Shown here piece by piece: positions 41,282 to 52,200 of a stretch of DNA of 64,000 nt (positions are counted from its first letter, which is position 1; every line of letters starts with the position of its first letter). Position numbers and translations under genes: made by a program. Under the pieces are notes generated by a model. It was not told the DNA's origin, ran no database searches, and saw only the letters and a program-made list of their open reading frames with translations. The stretch comes from Nyssa sinensis (taxonomy: Eukaryota > Streptophyta > Magnoliopsida > Cornales > Nyssaceae): NCBI GenBank assembly GCA_008638375.1, contig CM018048.1, positions 51,469,675-51,533,674 on the forward strand. The letters run 5' to 3'.

Positions 41282-41413
41282 GTATGACATGTGTATCTCT
41301 GCTGTTGGTGGTCTACTTTATGTGTGACTATATTAATCAGTGACAACACTAGAAAAAATAAACCATAAATTACTGCTCCTCATAATGTGGAAGAATGAAA
41401 GAATAAATTTAGT
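38987..41413. other. intergenic spacer
   Basis: No gene seen. It contains AT microsatellites (about 39150-39172, 41247-41285) and a pair of about 46-bp direct repeats (40084 and 40217). The 64-codon ORF near 40521-40715 has no recognisable domain. Confidence 0.5.
40084..40264. repeat. pair of about 46-bp direct repeats with a short interior (TRIM-like spacing)
   Basis: TGTTAGATCACCG...CTTAAACTGTTAGATAACGG at 40084 recurs at 40217 as TGTTAGATTACCGG...TTTAAACTGTTAGATAATGG. The interior of about 85 bp is relatively GC-rich. It begins with TG like an LTR, but I see no tRNA primer-binding site. Confidence 0.5.
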
Positions 41414-43367
41414 CTAAACTTCAACAGTTGTTTGATTAAGAGCCTTGTATCTCCACCGCTCTTTCTCCACAAAGTCTGCATCCAGGAAGCGAGAAACAAA
41501 TGCCCAGAGGCTATACATGTCCTCAAAGTTTGTCAAAAACCCCTGTGAGGCCGTCACCACCGATATCCCCGAATGCAAATTGTCTCTCTTCTTACTAATT
41601 CCCACTGTTCCTTCTTCTTCAGTGCTTCCTGTCTCTAATATTTTCTCCTTCTCTTCTTCATACTTGTCCGAAAACCAAATGTGATGCAAGAATCCATAGC
41701 TGAGAGAAATGTTGTTTCGATCAGCCAATTTCTGTACTAGTGTGGGATCAATTTTTTCTCCTTTCCAATCAAACACATTGAATGCCAGGGCAGGTCCCCG
41801 GTCAAACTTTATCTTTGGGCCATAGATTCTGACCAGGGGAAGCCCATTTTCTGAATGTGGATGTTGAAGACTCATTAATGCATTAACCAGCCAGTTGACC
41901 AGGTACCTTGCTCTGTTACTGATAAGTATCAGACCCAATGAATCCGCATGATCCAAGCCCCTGAATTTAATCTCTGAGCTCCCATCAGCACTAGTTTCAG
42001 TGGTTATGGATTGCTCAGAGTCCAGGGGTTTATCTAATTCCACAATTTCTGGGATTGATTTTTCCTTCTTTTTTGCAAGGATTTCTTTAGTTTCTTGTAA
42101 TTCAGAAGTCTCACCACTCTGTGGAACAGATATAGAGGTGGAGAATGAACTTGGGCTGGCTAAATCATCAATTTTTGATGTTTGTTTAAGTTGTTGATCA
42201 GTGATGGACGACTCTTCAGGGGACTCAGATTGTCTTCCAGGTGGGACAAGACTCACAACCCCTATGCTTGTAGTTATGGTGGAATTACTGAACACTGAAG
42301 CACTGGATTTCCTGACAAACAGGCAGCCAAACCCAGGATGGGTTTTCTCCGAAAACCTTATAAAAGGAGCAAATTAGAAAGTCTGGTCGAAAGAGAGACA
42401 AACCCAAAGTTTCCATGTCCTTGGCTCCCAATGCACATGCATCAAGCAAGACATGCCACCCATTTTCCTGTGCCAGGCTCATCCATAGATAAGAAAACCG
42501 GGCTCCAGTCATCCGGGACTGTAATGGGAAAACAAACAAACCCCTCTTGATCTTCTTCCTCTTATGTACTACTATCTTCCTTAATTTCGCGGATAGGATC
42601 CTCAAGTTGGGCCATAAGAACTCAGCTGATGTGACTCTTGCACCTCTCTTTTTGGAGCTTTCGATCATCGCTTCCAATGTTTCATTCTCGTAATCATAGA
42701 CTGTAAGAAGATTTCGATTCGTCTGGAATGGATAAGAGTCTGCTAGAAGTTTAAAAGCAGAAGACTGGTTGGCAGTGAAAACTAGGGAGTAATCATCTTC
42801 AGAGATATTCATAAATTTCATGATTCTTTTCCGGATTTTGGATTCAAATTCTGATTCTTGGCCACCATACAGTATTTGAGAGCTCAAATTTACTGACTTG
42901 TAAAGAATTTCAAAGAAGGGTGCTTGTGAATCGTTGGTATGCAGTGTTGGAGGAGGAGATGATGATGTAGAGGCAATTGAAGTAGTGGGAAAATGACTTT
43001 GTTGCTGCTGGGAGTAGGAGAAGAGGCAATGCCCAATATAATCAAGACAGACATGGTTGGAGAGGGAGAGATGGTAGTATTCTCGGGCTCGGATTTTGTC
43101 AGCTTGATCTGTCTGTGAGTATTGTGGGAATGATTTGTTGAAGTTAGAAAATGATTCAGACAAAGAAGGAAGGGACTCATGGTTAGTGAATAGAGTGTGT
43201 GGATAGAGGGAGGAAGCTGTGGCAGCAGCAAAGTTGTTCTGGGGATTGATGGCACTGCTGCTTGGCTTGGGAGTGGTTTTATGGGGGTCAGGCAAGGCAA
43301 GAAAAGGAGCTGGACAGCAACCATGAAAACAGGCTTGTGAGGCCTCTCTAATGCAAGGTGATTGCAT
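41414..43367 (-). CDS. PLP-dependent transferase superfamily protein, molybdenum cofactor sulfurase-like, with one frameshift
   Basis: An aminotransferase class V-like fold protein resembling the N-terminal NifS-like domain of MoCo sulfurases; its function in plants is not established. It appears to be a single exon. The first frame runs from ATG 43367 to about 42335. It includes YDYENETLEAM, the FPLQSRMTGARFSYLW segment, VLLDACALGAKDMETLGLS, and the FYKVFGENPS motif, whose Lys (about residue 337) should bind PLP. The remainder, including FRGLDHADSLGLILISNRAR and RIYGPKIKFDRGPALAFN, is in the next frame to the stop at 41414. The span is 1954 nt, one more than a multiple of three, so a single extra base near 42335 explains the break. 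The corrected length of about 650 aa fits the subfamily. It is either a recent pseudogene or a sequence error. Confidence 0.8.
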
Positions 43368-44721
43368 TTTCCCCTTCTATTGTTCTCTCCAAGTTTCTTT
43401 GTCTATGTGCCTTTCCTTGTTTTTCTTGTTGGTTTCACCCAATTTGCTCTGATTTTTCATTGGCTATTAGTTTGTGTAGGAATGTGGAAAGTGTCATTTG
43501 ATTTGTCAACTTTAGACAGCTTGTCAGATGGGGCAAACAGGTCAACACACTAATGGTCGAAGTCTTCCATCATTCCCAATGCTTGTCTTATTCGCTTTTA
43601 GAATAGTTTCCGAAATTTTGATCAAATTAATAGATGGACCAGATATAATGACAAATCATTTAATTTATTACAAGAACAGAGGTAAATGCCTAAATGGCTT
43701 ATTATTTCGGCTTGTGTATGATTGAAAATCATTTTCCGTTTTGTTATTACTGGTGAAAATATTGTTATCTCATGCATCTTATTCTCAAATTAGGTATATC
43801 TCTATTTTAAATTGAAATTGAAATATTTATTTATCACATGAATGTGGGACTTAAGTTGAATTCAACTATAATGAAATAAGATGAGTCGGTCCCACTTTTA
43901 TGTGAAATTTCAACTTGAAAATGGAGATAAGTCGACTCATCAATCCAAACCGTTTGATGTGCATAAGCCCGAACATCTAAACCGTAGTTTGAAGTGTTGA
44001 CTTTTATCATAAAAAATCGGGGACCAAAAGAACTCGTATGTTTGGTTATGTTTTTCAAAACAAATTTTCAATTTCAAAATGCAAGATACGTTTTTTGAAA
44101 TAAATTATTTTAAATTTTTTAAATTTAAATTATCATATCCAAATATATTTTCATAATTTTTTAAAAATTAAGTACAAAATTTTTTGAAATATTTTTAAAA
44201 AAATTATATTTGAAACACTAATCAAACACAGTTTCTATGTGAAATGAACAGTTCACATTGGAAAATAGGGTAGAAGGAGCAAAGACCTCAATGGTCCAGC
44301 ACATTGCTTTATCATAATTGTGTGCTTAAAATTAACACCCTTCCTTGTTGACAAATATGAAGTGGTTGTGGTGTTTTCAGAGAGATAAAGGGTAATAGAG
44401 TGTCATTGAAATTAAAGCTTAGCAGATACGAAAAGAGCAAGAAACAAGCAGACAAGGGCAAGGAAAGGGCATAGTAGTGGCCGGCACTATGACTATCAAA
44501 GCAAGAAAGACAGAAGAAGCTTCGTTGCAAATGGTTCTCTCAGTTGGCTAATGCTGTGCGTGACCATCTCCTACAACTAGATAGACAATAACGCCCCTCA
44601 ATTAGTTGGGTAGTTTCCAAAGTTTGCATAGACAAGTCTTTTTCATTGCATGTTAATGTTGGCCCCTCACAAAAAAGCAGCTCTCATTTGTCATTTGCGG
44701 CTCTGTTCTATCAATAGAACT

Positions 44722-44722
44722 A

Positions 44723-44766
<44 letters not shown>

Positions 44767-44782
44767 GCACGCACGCACACAC
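44722..44782. repeat. (CT)n(CA)n compound microsatellite
   Basis: A CT array runs directly into a CA array with a few CG interruptions. Confidence 0.85.
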
Positions 44783-45763
44783 AAAAATGGGGTTTGATGT
44801 ATATTGCCATTTGTTGTACAATGAGTTACTATTTATACAGTTTGACATTTGGTGAAGGAACATTTACAATTTTGTCACAGCAGAGGTTTGATTTTTATAA
44901 TGTGTTTATTACTATTGTGCTTCAAGCAGGGCAATAGTGGAGGAAATTTCTGGGAGATTTGAAGAGAGAAACAAATATTGGGATGAAGAGATAAACAAGT
45001 ATCTTGTTTAGATATTTAAGTGAGAGAGAAGAAAAAATTTAGGAAGAAAAGAAACTTTTTTAATGAATTTTATAAAGTATTAAATATAACCTTAAATGTT
45101 TGTATTAAAAATTAAGATTTTTATAATAAAATGAAGTTAATTATCAAATAATTTATACACTTGCTTTTCTCTTTTATTAACTATTCAAAGAAGAAATAAT
45201 TATTTTCTTCTTATTTCTCTTATAAATATTCAAACAGAAGATTGACACCTTTTTTTCTTTTCTTTTCCTTTCTCTTCCATTTTAAAGTTATCATTTCTTT
45301 TCTCTTTTCTCCAAAACTTTCAAACAAATCATTCAATACTTAGCTTTTGGATTTACTTTCTACAATGACTATTTTATAAACAACTTTAAATATTGTCCCT
45401 CCAAAAGCTGGGTGCTGGTGGAGCCATAGCTTTTTCATGCTTTGGGCTGATTTTAACTTGAAAACAGGAAACTGTAATTTTCATCAACTTGATCATGAAG
45501 GTTTTCTGATGCCATTTGCAGTTTGCTTTTCCAAATGCTTAATGAAGCATCCTTGGTCAATTACTAGGAGAGGACTTGTCAGTGCAAATTGCTGAGATAC
45601 AGAAGGCCTTCTACTTCCTCTGGAGGCCTTTGGGATTTGCTTCTTAATCATCTTTTTAATTCATTTAGATAGGGTGAAAAAACAAAAAAAAAATGTTGAG
45701 AGTGGGATTTGAAACTTTGAAGGATTATGTATAAAGGGTTTTTGGATTTGCTTAAAAGGTGAG

Positions 45764-45768
45764 AAAAA
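45764..45768 (-). terminator. Pol III terminator of tRNA-Leu
   Basis: Five T residues on the minus strand, about 11 nt past the tRNA 3' end. Confidence 0.7.
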
Positions 45769-45778
45769 GATTTTGAAA

Positions 45779-45786
45779 TGTTGAGA

Positions 45787-45819
<33 letters not shown>

Positions 45820-45859
45820 ACCTTAATCTGGCGCCTTAGACCAACTCGGCCATCTCAAC
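45779..45859 (-). tRNA. tRNA-Leu(UAA): tRNA-Leu(UAA)
   Basis: On the minus strand an 81-nt gene folds as a class II (long variable arm) tRNA. The acceptor stem GTTGAGA pairs with TCTCAAC followed by discriminator A. The D arm is TGGCCGAGTTGGTCTAAGGC. The anticodon stem CCAGA/TCTGG encloses TTAAGGT with anticodon TAA. The variable arm is GTCCGAAAGGGC and the T arm is GTGGGTTCAAATCCCAC. CCA is not encoded, as expected for a nuclear gene, and there is no intron. Box A (TGGCCGAGTTGG) and box B (GGTTCAAATCC) provide the internal promoter. A T5 run downstream should terminate Pol III. Confidence 0.96.
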
Positions 45860-48469
45860 ATTTGTACGTATCTTTTGTTACTTTTTTAAATAATAACGTA
45901 AGTGGAACTTGGGCCTAATGTCCGGTTGGGCTTAGGCTAACCCAGCCCACAATCTGCTCTCTTCAGCTAGCCTATTAAGCCCACAGTCTGTAACATCCAG
46001 CTTGAAATATCTCATTTAAATTAGTTAAAGCTATAATTTGTTGGGATATTTTCCGGGCCAAAAAAGAATAGCTTGGTAATGAGCAATTGGATGTGTATCT
46101 TTCATTTGGGTTGCTTCCAGCTTCAAGAAAACATGTGGTTTACGTCAATCTTAAAGACAGTTTCACATTTATATATTTAAGCAAAACTAATTCCTTTGAT
46201 GAATTATCCCATCTGACCATCAAGTTTGTCCCTCACTATTTCTTATCTGTCTGTCCATATAGGGTCCATGAAAGCTATAATCACAGTGAACACATTCAAG
46301 TTGCATCATGTTTTGTTTTCCACACATATCATCTCTGGAGCTGCTTCCACAAGTATCTTTATTAACTGACATGGAAGATAGGCAGATGAAGTTAGTATAC
46401 AGATCAAAGAAAACAAGCATATCATCAGAGATGACTGTGGCTGGTGTATTGGAGGATATCATACTTGGCTTTATAGGCATGTGTAGAAGCTTGATGTCTG
46501 AACTCTGGGGGGATTAGAAAGGGCCGCAAAGAAACATCATCGTGGAAGCAGATTGCGAAGTTACTATCAATTTGTTGAAGATTGAAGAAATGGAATCTAG
46601 AAACCATGAGACGCTCGTCTGCTAGCTTCAAATTTTATTTCTTGCTTCTTCATCATACTCTGCGGGTGGATAACTGTTGTGGTAAAATTTGGCGTGATCA
46701 GATCAATGGCTGAGATCTGGGGATTCCTGCAAAACAGTTGGCAATGAATTCACTGGAGAGGCCCGGTAATAGCCACTTCGAGGATTAAGTGAGAAGATAG
46801 ATTTTTTTATCTACCAGAAGGTGTAAGCAATCAATTGAACTTTAGGGCTAGGACATACCTTGCAATGTCTTTATAAGCAATGTAATTGCCCTTTCGATCA
46901 AATCTTACGAGAGAATCTCGGTATCTTGATTTGATCAAGATTGGCTTGAAATAGCAGTTTCCTTTTAGGACTCTTAGATGGGTCCAAACGTGAAAATCGG
47001 ACTCTTGCTTGTAAAACTAAAGATCAATTCCGACATCCTGAGTAAGTTGGCAGATGACGTTGTTAAGGTCTGCAACTCGGAATGTTTACCAAACTGACCT
47101 ATTGATAGGTCGACCGGAATGCCCATTTTTGCCATTCTTTTGTCGATCATGATCATACGCGATTTGGGTATCCAAGCGTCCCAATATATCTTAACAGTAG
47201 TAAAAAAAATATATCAATAACCAATGTGCTGACTATGTTGCAAATATGGGTGTAGCTTGGAGATTCAGAACCTCCCAGCTAGAATGTTCACTTTCTCCCG
47301 GCCAACTAAAAAACATTTTGATGCTGTCATGCGGATCATCATGTCCTGGAATGATCACATTTTGTTGTGTCTAGTTCAATGTTTCTCTCAGATGTTACAC
47401 AAACGTGCATGCATATTTTCTTTTCTCTTTTTTCTTTCTTCAGGTTCTTAATTTATTAATCACTTGGTTGTTTTTATAGTCCGTGATCAGGATAGTTTAA
47501 CAGGGTCTAAGATCTTTTGAAGTATGACAGTAACGGGGTTATGTGTCTCCCCTCTTGGACAATGATCTTTCTACATAAGACACTTTATTGCATTTCAATC
47601 AAATTTGCAGAACTTTTATGTTGAATTCATTGGACTTTATTGGAGTCATCATATTAAGGGGAGAGGTTGATTTGCTTTGACAATAATTAAAGAGGAGGAA
47701 AAGCAAAGCCATTAAGACCCCAAATAGTCATTTAATTTGTTTTGGCTTTCTTACTTCGCTCTTGATCTTCTTCTTTTTTTTAATTTAATTGTTTATGTTT
47801 ATTCTTTATTAACATATATAAACTATTACATGCGATGGACAAAAAACCAGTGGCAATACTATTATCTTATGCGCTCGATCACTAGCTGTGGAGCTCTCAT
47901 TCTAGGCTCTAAATTATATAGAATGTTGAGATTAACTCATGATTATCATTTCATCTAATATGTAAGTGATATCAGATGACTGCTATTTTGGTTCTGGCAT
48001 TAAGATCGTTGAAGAAAAACACAACCTCAAATATCAACATAACATGGGCCATGATATCTTATCCATGCATGCAATTAATTAATGTCCAACAGGGCTTCAT
48101 GTGCTCCTTGCAGTCTTTCTCTATAAGAAATTAGAAATGGAATTAGGTCCTTCATCCAAAGTTTCCCAGGAAGATTTAACTTCACATGCATTCTCTAATA
48201 TTAAGTATTTGAGGCAAATGCAATGCTGGTAAACCTTCCTATTTCTAACTATATGCTAATTATTCACCAAATCATATCATTGGTTAGTTCACATCATGAA
48301 GAATTTAATCTGGTTTTTGAAGTATAAAAAATTTCTAAAGCATTGAGCGAAGAGGCCATACTTAATACACAACTTACAAAAAGAAAATACAACAGACATG
48401 CATTTTAGTTTCCTGATCATACCTTGTGCATGAAGTGCAAGCAGAAGCAATGGCCTTCATATATATTAA
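45860..48469. other. intergenic spacer with a possible LINE fragment
   Basis: No intact gene. Around 46520-46620 on the plus strand a short stretch reads VEADCEVTINLL, resembling the RNase H tail of plant non-LTR elements, but too short to be certain. The rest is unremarkable AT-rich sequence. Confidence 0.4.
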
Positions 48470-48523
48470 GCTGAAGCAGTCGTAGGGCAACTCTCCTTTG
48501 GCAGCTCAATGGTTTTTTTATTA

Positions 48524-48558
<35 letters not shown>

Positions 48559-48615
48559 TAACTTGCCATCAGCTGCCGCAGGAGCCTTGCCCTACAACTG
48601 GTTCGCTTATTAGAA
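48470..48615 (-). ncRNA. MIR399: MIR399 precursor hairpin (phosphate-starvation microRNA)
   Basis: On the minus strand, positions 48503-48483 read TGCCAAAGGAGAG followed by TTGCCCTA, a perfect miR399-type 21-mer with the usual 5' U. It lies on the 3' arm, as in known MIR399 precursors. The opposite arm (48596-48573 on the minus strand) is TAGGGCAAGGCTCCTGCGGC followed by AGCT. It pairs with the mature strand with only a few internal mismatches, and pairing continues outward (CAGTCGTAGGGC against GCCCTACAACTGG) and inward (GGCAGCTCAATGG against CCATCAGCTGCC). The loop contains an (AT)n array. miR399 family members silence UBC24/PHO2 and so raise phosphate uptake. Folding was done by eye. The gene is too short for ORF detection and overlaps no protein gene. 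Confidence 0.88.
48523..48556. repeat. (AT)n microsatellite forming the MIR399 loop
   Basis: A perfect TA array between the two hairpin arms. Its length is likely to vary between individuals without touching the stem. Confidence 0.8.
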
Positions 48616-48689
48616 ACTTGTCATGCTGCTGCACCATGGCCGATCAAACCATCTGTGGGATAAATATCACATACCGGCCTGTCAAGAGC

Positions 48690-48695
48690 TTTATA
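48690..48695 (-). promoter_or_regulatory. MIR399: TATA box of MIR399
   Basis: TATAAA (in CCTATAAAGCT) on the minus strand lies about 80 bp before the hairpin base. A start about 30 bp downstream would leave a short leader before the stem. The P1BS sites lie just upstream of it, supporting the assignment. Confidence 0.6.
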
Positions 48696-48741
48696 GGCTC
48701 CTTGCCTTTCCAGGGCAATGGAATAAGCCGTTGAGAAAATA

Positions 48742-48749
48742 GCATATGC
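48742..48749. promoter_or_regulatory. P1BS (PHR1-binding) site, proximal to MIR399
   Basis: GCATATGC matches the palindromic GNATATNC consensus bound by PHR1-type MYB factors of the phosphate-starvation response. It lies about 47 bp upstream of the MIR399 TATA box. Confidence 0.65.
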
Positions 48750-48765
48750 TATTGGGTTATGCCAT

Positions 48766-48773
48766 GGATATCC
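48766..48773. promoter_or_regulatory. P1BS (PHR1-binding) site, distal to MIR399
   Basis: GGATATCC matches GNATATNC. Two such sites within 32 bp upstream of a miR399 hairpin is the arrangement expected of a phosphate-starvation-inducible promoter. Confidence 0.65.
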
Positions 48774-48888
48774 TTTGATGCCTGCTTTTTACACATTCCA
48801 CACAAGGCTCCTTTTTTTCTGTAAAGCTCTATATATATCTCTTAGATTCTAATTAGCTTGATTTCAACCTCTTAATGTGTTTTTTCAA

Positions 48889-48895
48889 CTCTCTC

Positions 48896-48932
<37 letters not shown>
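48889..48932. repeat. (CT)n microsatellite
   Basis: A long CT array, interrupted once or twice, between the MIR399 promoter and the copia element. Confidence 0.85.
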
Positions 48933-48992
48933 GGAGAAGGGAGGAAGATATAAAGCAGCCTGTGATTAGACTGCTTTATATATAAAGCAGCT

Positions 48993-49207
48993 TGTGAAAG
49001 AATATAGAATATCTTTGTATTCTATATTTAGTGTATATATATTAGGAATAGATTTTAGGAATATTAGTTGTAATTCCCTAATTTTGTGTGATTAGGCTTG
49101 ATTGATGTAGTTTCCTTATTTATAATTTTCGGTTTTCCTATATATACACATATGTATTAGTACGAATGATTCAATAAATATATACCCAATTTATCAGAAA
49201 TCTTTCA
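48993..49207 (+). repeat. 5' LTR of the copia element
   Basis: A 215-bp direct repeat starting TGTGAAAGAATATAG and ending AAATCTTTCA. It contains a TATATATACA promoter-like motif. It differs from the 3' LTR at roughly 15 positions, implying an insertion that is not recent. Confidence 0.92.
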
Positions 49208-49219
49208 TGGTATCAGAGT
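49208..49219 (+). other. primer-binding site of the copia element
   Basis: TGGTATCAGAG directly follows the 5' LTR and complements the 3' end of initiator-Met tRNA. Confidence 0.85.
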
Positions 49220-52200
49220 CGTTCTTCTTTTTCTTTTCTCTCTTTTGTTCCAACATTGCAGTGTCGCTTCCTGCTGCTTCCGTTTTTTTCTTTTCTTTCC
49301 CTACTGCTGCGCCGCTTCTCCTTTTTCTTTCTTTCTTTTGATTCTGCTCTTGCGCCGCACTCCCTCTTTTCTTCTTTTTTTGTTCTGCGCCGCACTGCTT
49401 CTTTGCTTTTCTTTCCCCTTTTCTTTTTGCTTTTGCTTCTACGCGCGTCGCTTCTTTTCCAACGTCTCTCTTTCTCTCTTTCTCTCTCTTCTTTTCTATT
49501 TTTTTTCCTTCCGTTGCTCTTGCGCCGCCACTCTACTGCTACTCTTCTTCTATCTTTTTCCTTTTTTCCAACCTACTGCATCACCCTGCCCAGCTGCAGC
49601 TTTCTTTTTCTCTTTATTATAGTTTGTCCCTAGAATTTACAGTTAATTCAAAATACCCCAATTGTTATTAAACTTACATTATAATGACTGAGGATAAAAT
49701 TCATGCTATTAGTTGCAAACTCAATAGTGCCAATTACACCTATTGGGCTAGTGTTATGACAAATTTTATACTTGGCTGCAAAAAGTGAGGTTATGTATCT
49801 GGTTCCATCTTTTGTCCATCAGATCCCAAGAAAAAGGGGTATGAGGCTGCATGTGAAACTTGGGATTGTGACAATGCTCAGATTCTGACTTGGTTCCACA
49901 ACTCTGTGGATGACCGGATTGGGATGATGTTTTCTAAGTACTCCACAGCAAATGAGGTGTGGACGTACTTACTTGGTGTTTATCAGCAGTCCAACTTTGC
50001 CAAACGGTATGAGTTGAAGACAGTCATTCAGGGTGTCCGTTAGGGAGACAAGTCTATTTAAGATTTTTATATTGAGATGACTGGTCTCTAGGATCAGCTT
50101 GCTATGATGGAGCCCTCTAGCATAAGTGTACTTGATGATTATTTGAAGTTTCGGGAAGATGGTCGTTTAGTACAATTCTTAACTGCCCTCTCTTCTCAAT
50201 TTGAGACGATTCGTGGTGGCATTTTTTACCGGTCTCCTCTTTCCTCTATGGATGCTATTGTTCGTGAACTTTTTTCTAAGGAAACCCGACTGAAGACAGG
50301 TAGTCAGGCTTTATCTCCTTCTGTCTTTTTAGCTCCTGCATAGCCAACTCTACTGTCTACTCCTCCTACTACTCTGCTTTAGTCCACTAGAAAGCCTAAG
50401 AGGGTCTCACTACCCTTAGATGAGTGTGTTTTTTGTCATTAGAAGGGCCATTGGAAGTATAATTAGTCCCAAGAAGGGACGTCCGCTCACTTCCTCTCAG
50501 CAGTCCTCCACACAGTTTCGAGCCCTTGCTCCTCATACTTCTCAGTCTCCAGCAGCCTACACAGCATCTTCTTTCGCTAGTGATTCTGATATTGTTTCCT
50601 TGAGTGTTCAGATTGCTCAGCTCCAGCACCTTGTGTCTTCTGCCACCCAGTCTTCTGCTTCTGCCCTATCTCTTCATTTAGGTTTGCCTGGGTTTTTCTC
50701 AGGTATCTCTCTCCTAGTCTGGATTTTTGATTCTAGTGCTTCCCATCATATGACTCCTTGTCTTTCTTTATTACACAATTGTATCCCACCTCCTTCTCCC
50801 ATTACTGTTAATGCTGCCAATGGATCTCGCATGCCTGTCTTATCCATTGGTTCTATCTTACCCTTCAGATAAATCTGCAATAACAATTCCTTCTGTTTTT
50901 TATGTTCCGCATTTATCTGTTAGTCTCCTTTCCATTAGTCAACTTGATGCATCTGGTTTTGATGTCATGTTTTCTTCTTTTGTTTGTACTGTGCAGGATC
51001 GGTTGTCCAAGAAACAGATTGGGACCGGGTGTAAAGTTGGGGATTTGTATGTGGTGGAAAGTTTACATCTTCCTTCTAGTATTTCTTCATCTGCTCTTTC
51101 TTCTTTTTAGTTAAACTCTCAGTCTAGTCAGTTTTACTTATAGCATTCGCGGTTAGGTCATTTGTCTGTTGATCGTTTACAATCTTTAGTTCAGTTTGGT
51201 CTTTTGGGTAAAGTTTCACTTAGTGAACTTACCGAGTGTCGCGGTTGTAAACTTGCTAAAATGATAGTTTTACCGTTTAATAAAAGTACTTCAATTTCTA
51301 ATACACCTTTCTCTTTAGTTCACTCTGATGTCATCTTCTTGACACTGCGCGATCCCTTCTTCTTCTGCTTCTGTTCTAGCACCTTTTTAAGGTGAAGCTG
51401 TTCTTACTGCTACCTTTCTTCTAAACCGAATGCTTACTCCTATTCTTTCTGGTCGTTCCCCTTACGAAGCTCTGTATTCTGAAGTACCTAATTACTCTCT
51501 TCTTCATGTTTTTGGGTGTGCTTACTTTGTTTTACTCCCTCGGAAAGATAGAACCAAATTGAGTGCCAGGTCTGTTTTCTGTGTCTTCTTAGGGTACAGT
51601 TTCAACCCATAAAGGTTATCGTTGCTATGATTCTATTTCTCGTCGTCTTTATATCTCTCACCATGTGGCTTTTCTAGGAACGATTGGCTTACTTTCAGCT
51701 ACCTACTACCACTGCTACTGTCTCCAAAGAGGATCTGAACCAAATTGATCATTTTCCTTCTGATGTGCCTTCTGATAAGTATATCTCTACAGTCACTACT
51801 AAGTCCCTTCCTGAACCCACTGGTTATAGAGTCACCTCTGAATCCACTAGTCTTAAGGTCACTACTGAGTCAACTAGTCCTCTTTCGTCTCCTCCCTTAC
51901 TTGTCTACTCTCGTCGCCAAACACTTCCCCCACTAGATATCTCTCTCCCTGTTCCTTCCACTTCTGAAGACACTGATCCTGCTCCCCGTCGCTATCTTTT
52001 TCTCCTTCGCCAGCCATCAGTAAAATTGCTTGGTTTTTCTAACACTTATTTCTCTCCTTCCTACTGTACTTTCTTGTTTGTTATTCACTCTTTTTCAGAA
52101 CCACAATCTTATAGGGAAGCTTGTCAAAATCCTCATTGGGTCCAGGCTATAGCTGGTAAGAATCTGATTGGCTGTAAATGGGTCTTTAAAGTCAAAACAA

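Larger units (their letters stand above)
43368..45778. other. intergenic spacer
   Basis: The upstream region of the PLP-transferase gene is followed by AT-rich DNA with a (CT)n(CA)n microsatellite (44722-44782). A 26-bp copy of the tRNA-Leu 3' end lies at about 45691-45716. No gene recognised. Confidence 0.5.

Noticed and set aside
46084..46520. Cluster of 70-90-aa ORFs on both strands
   Set aside because: No consistent domain. Only a short RNase H-like string nearby (about 46540) hints at a LINE scrap, too little to annotate as a gene.
49245..49633. Two overlapping 125-aa ORFs rich in Phe/Ser/Leu
   Set aside because: They translate the C/T-rich untranslated leader of the copia element between the PBS and Gag. 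Composition explains the open frames.
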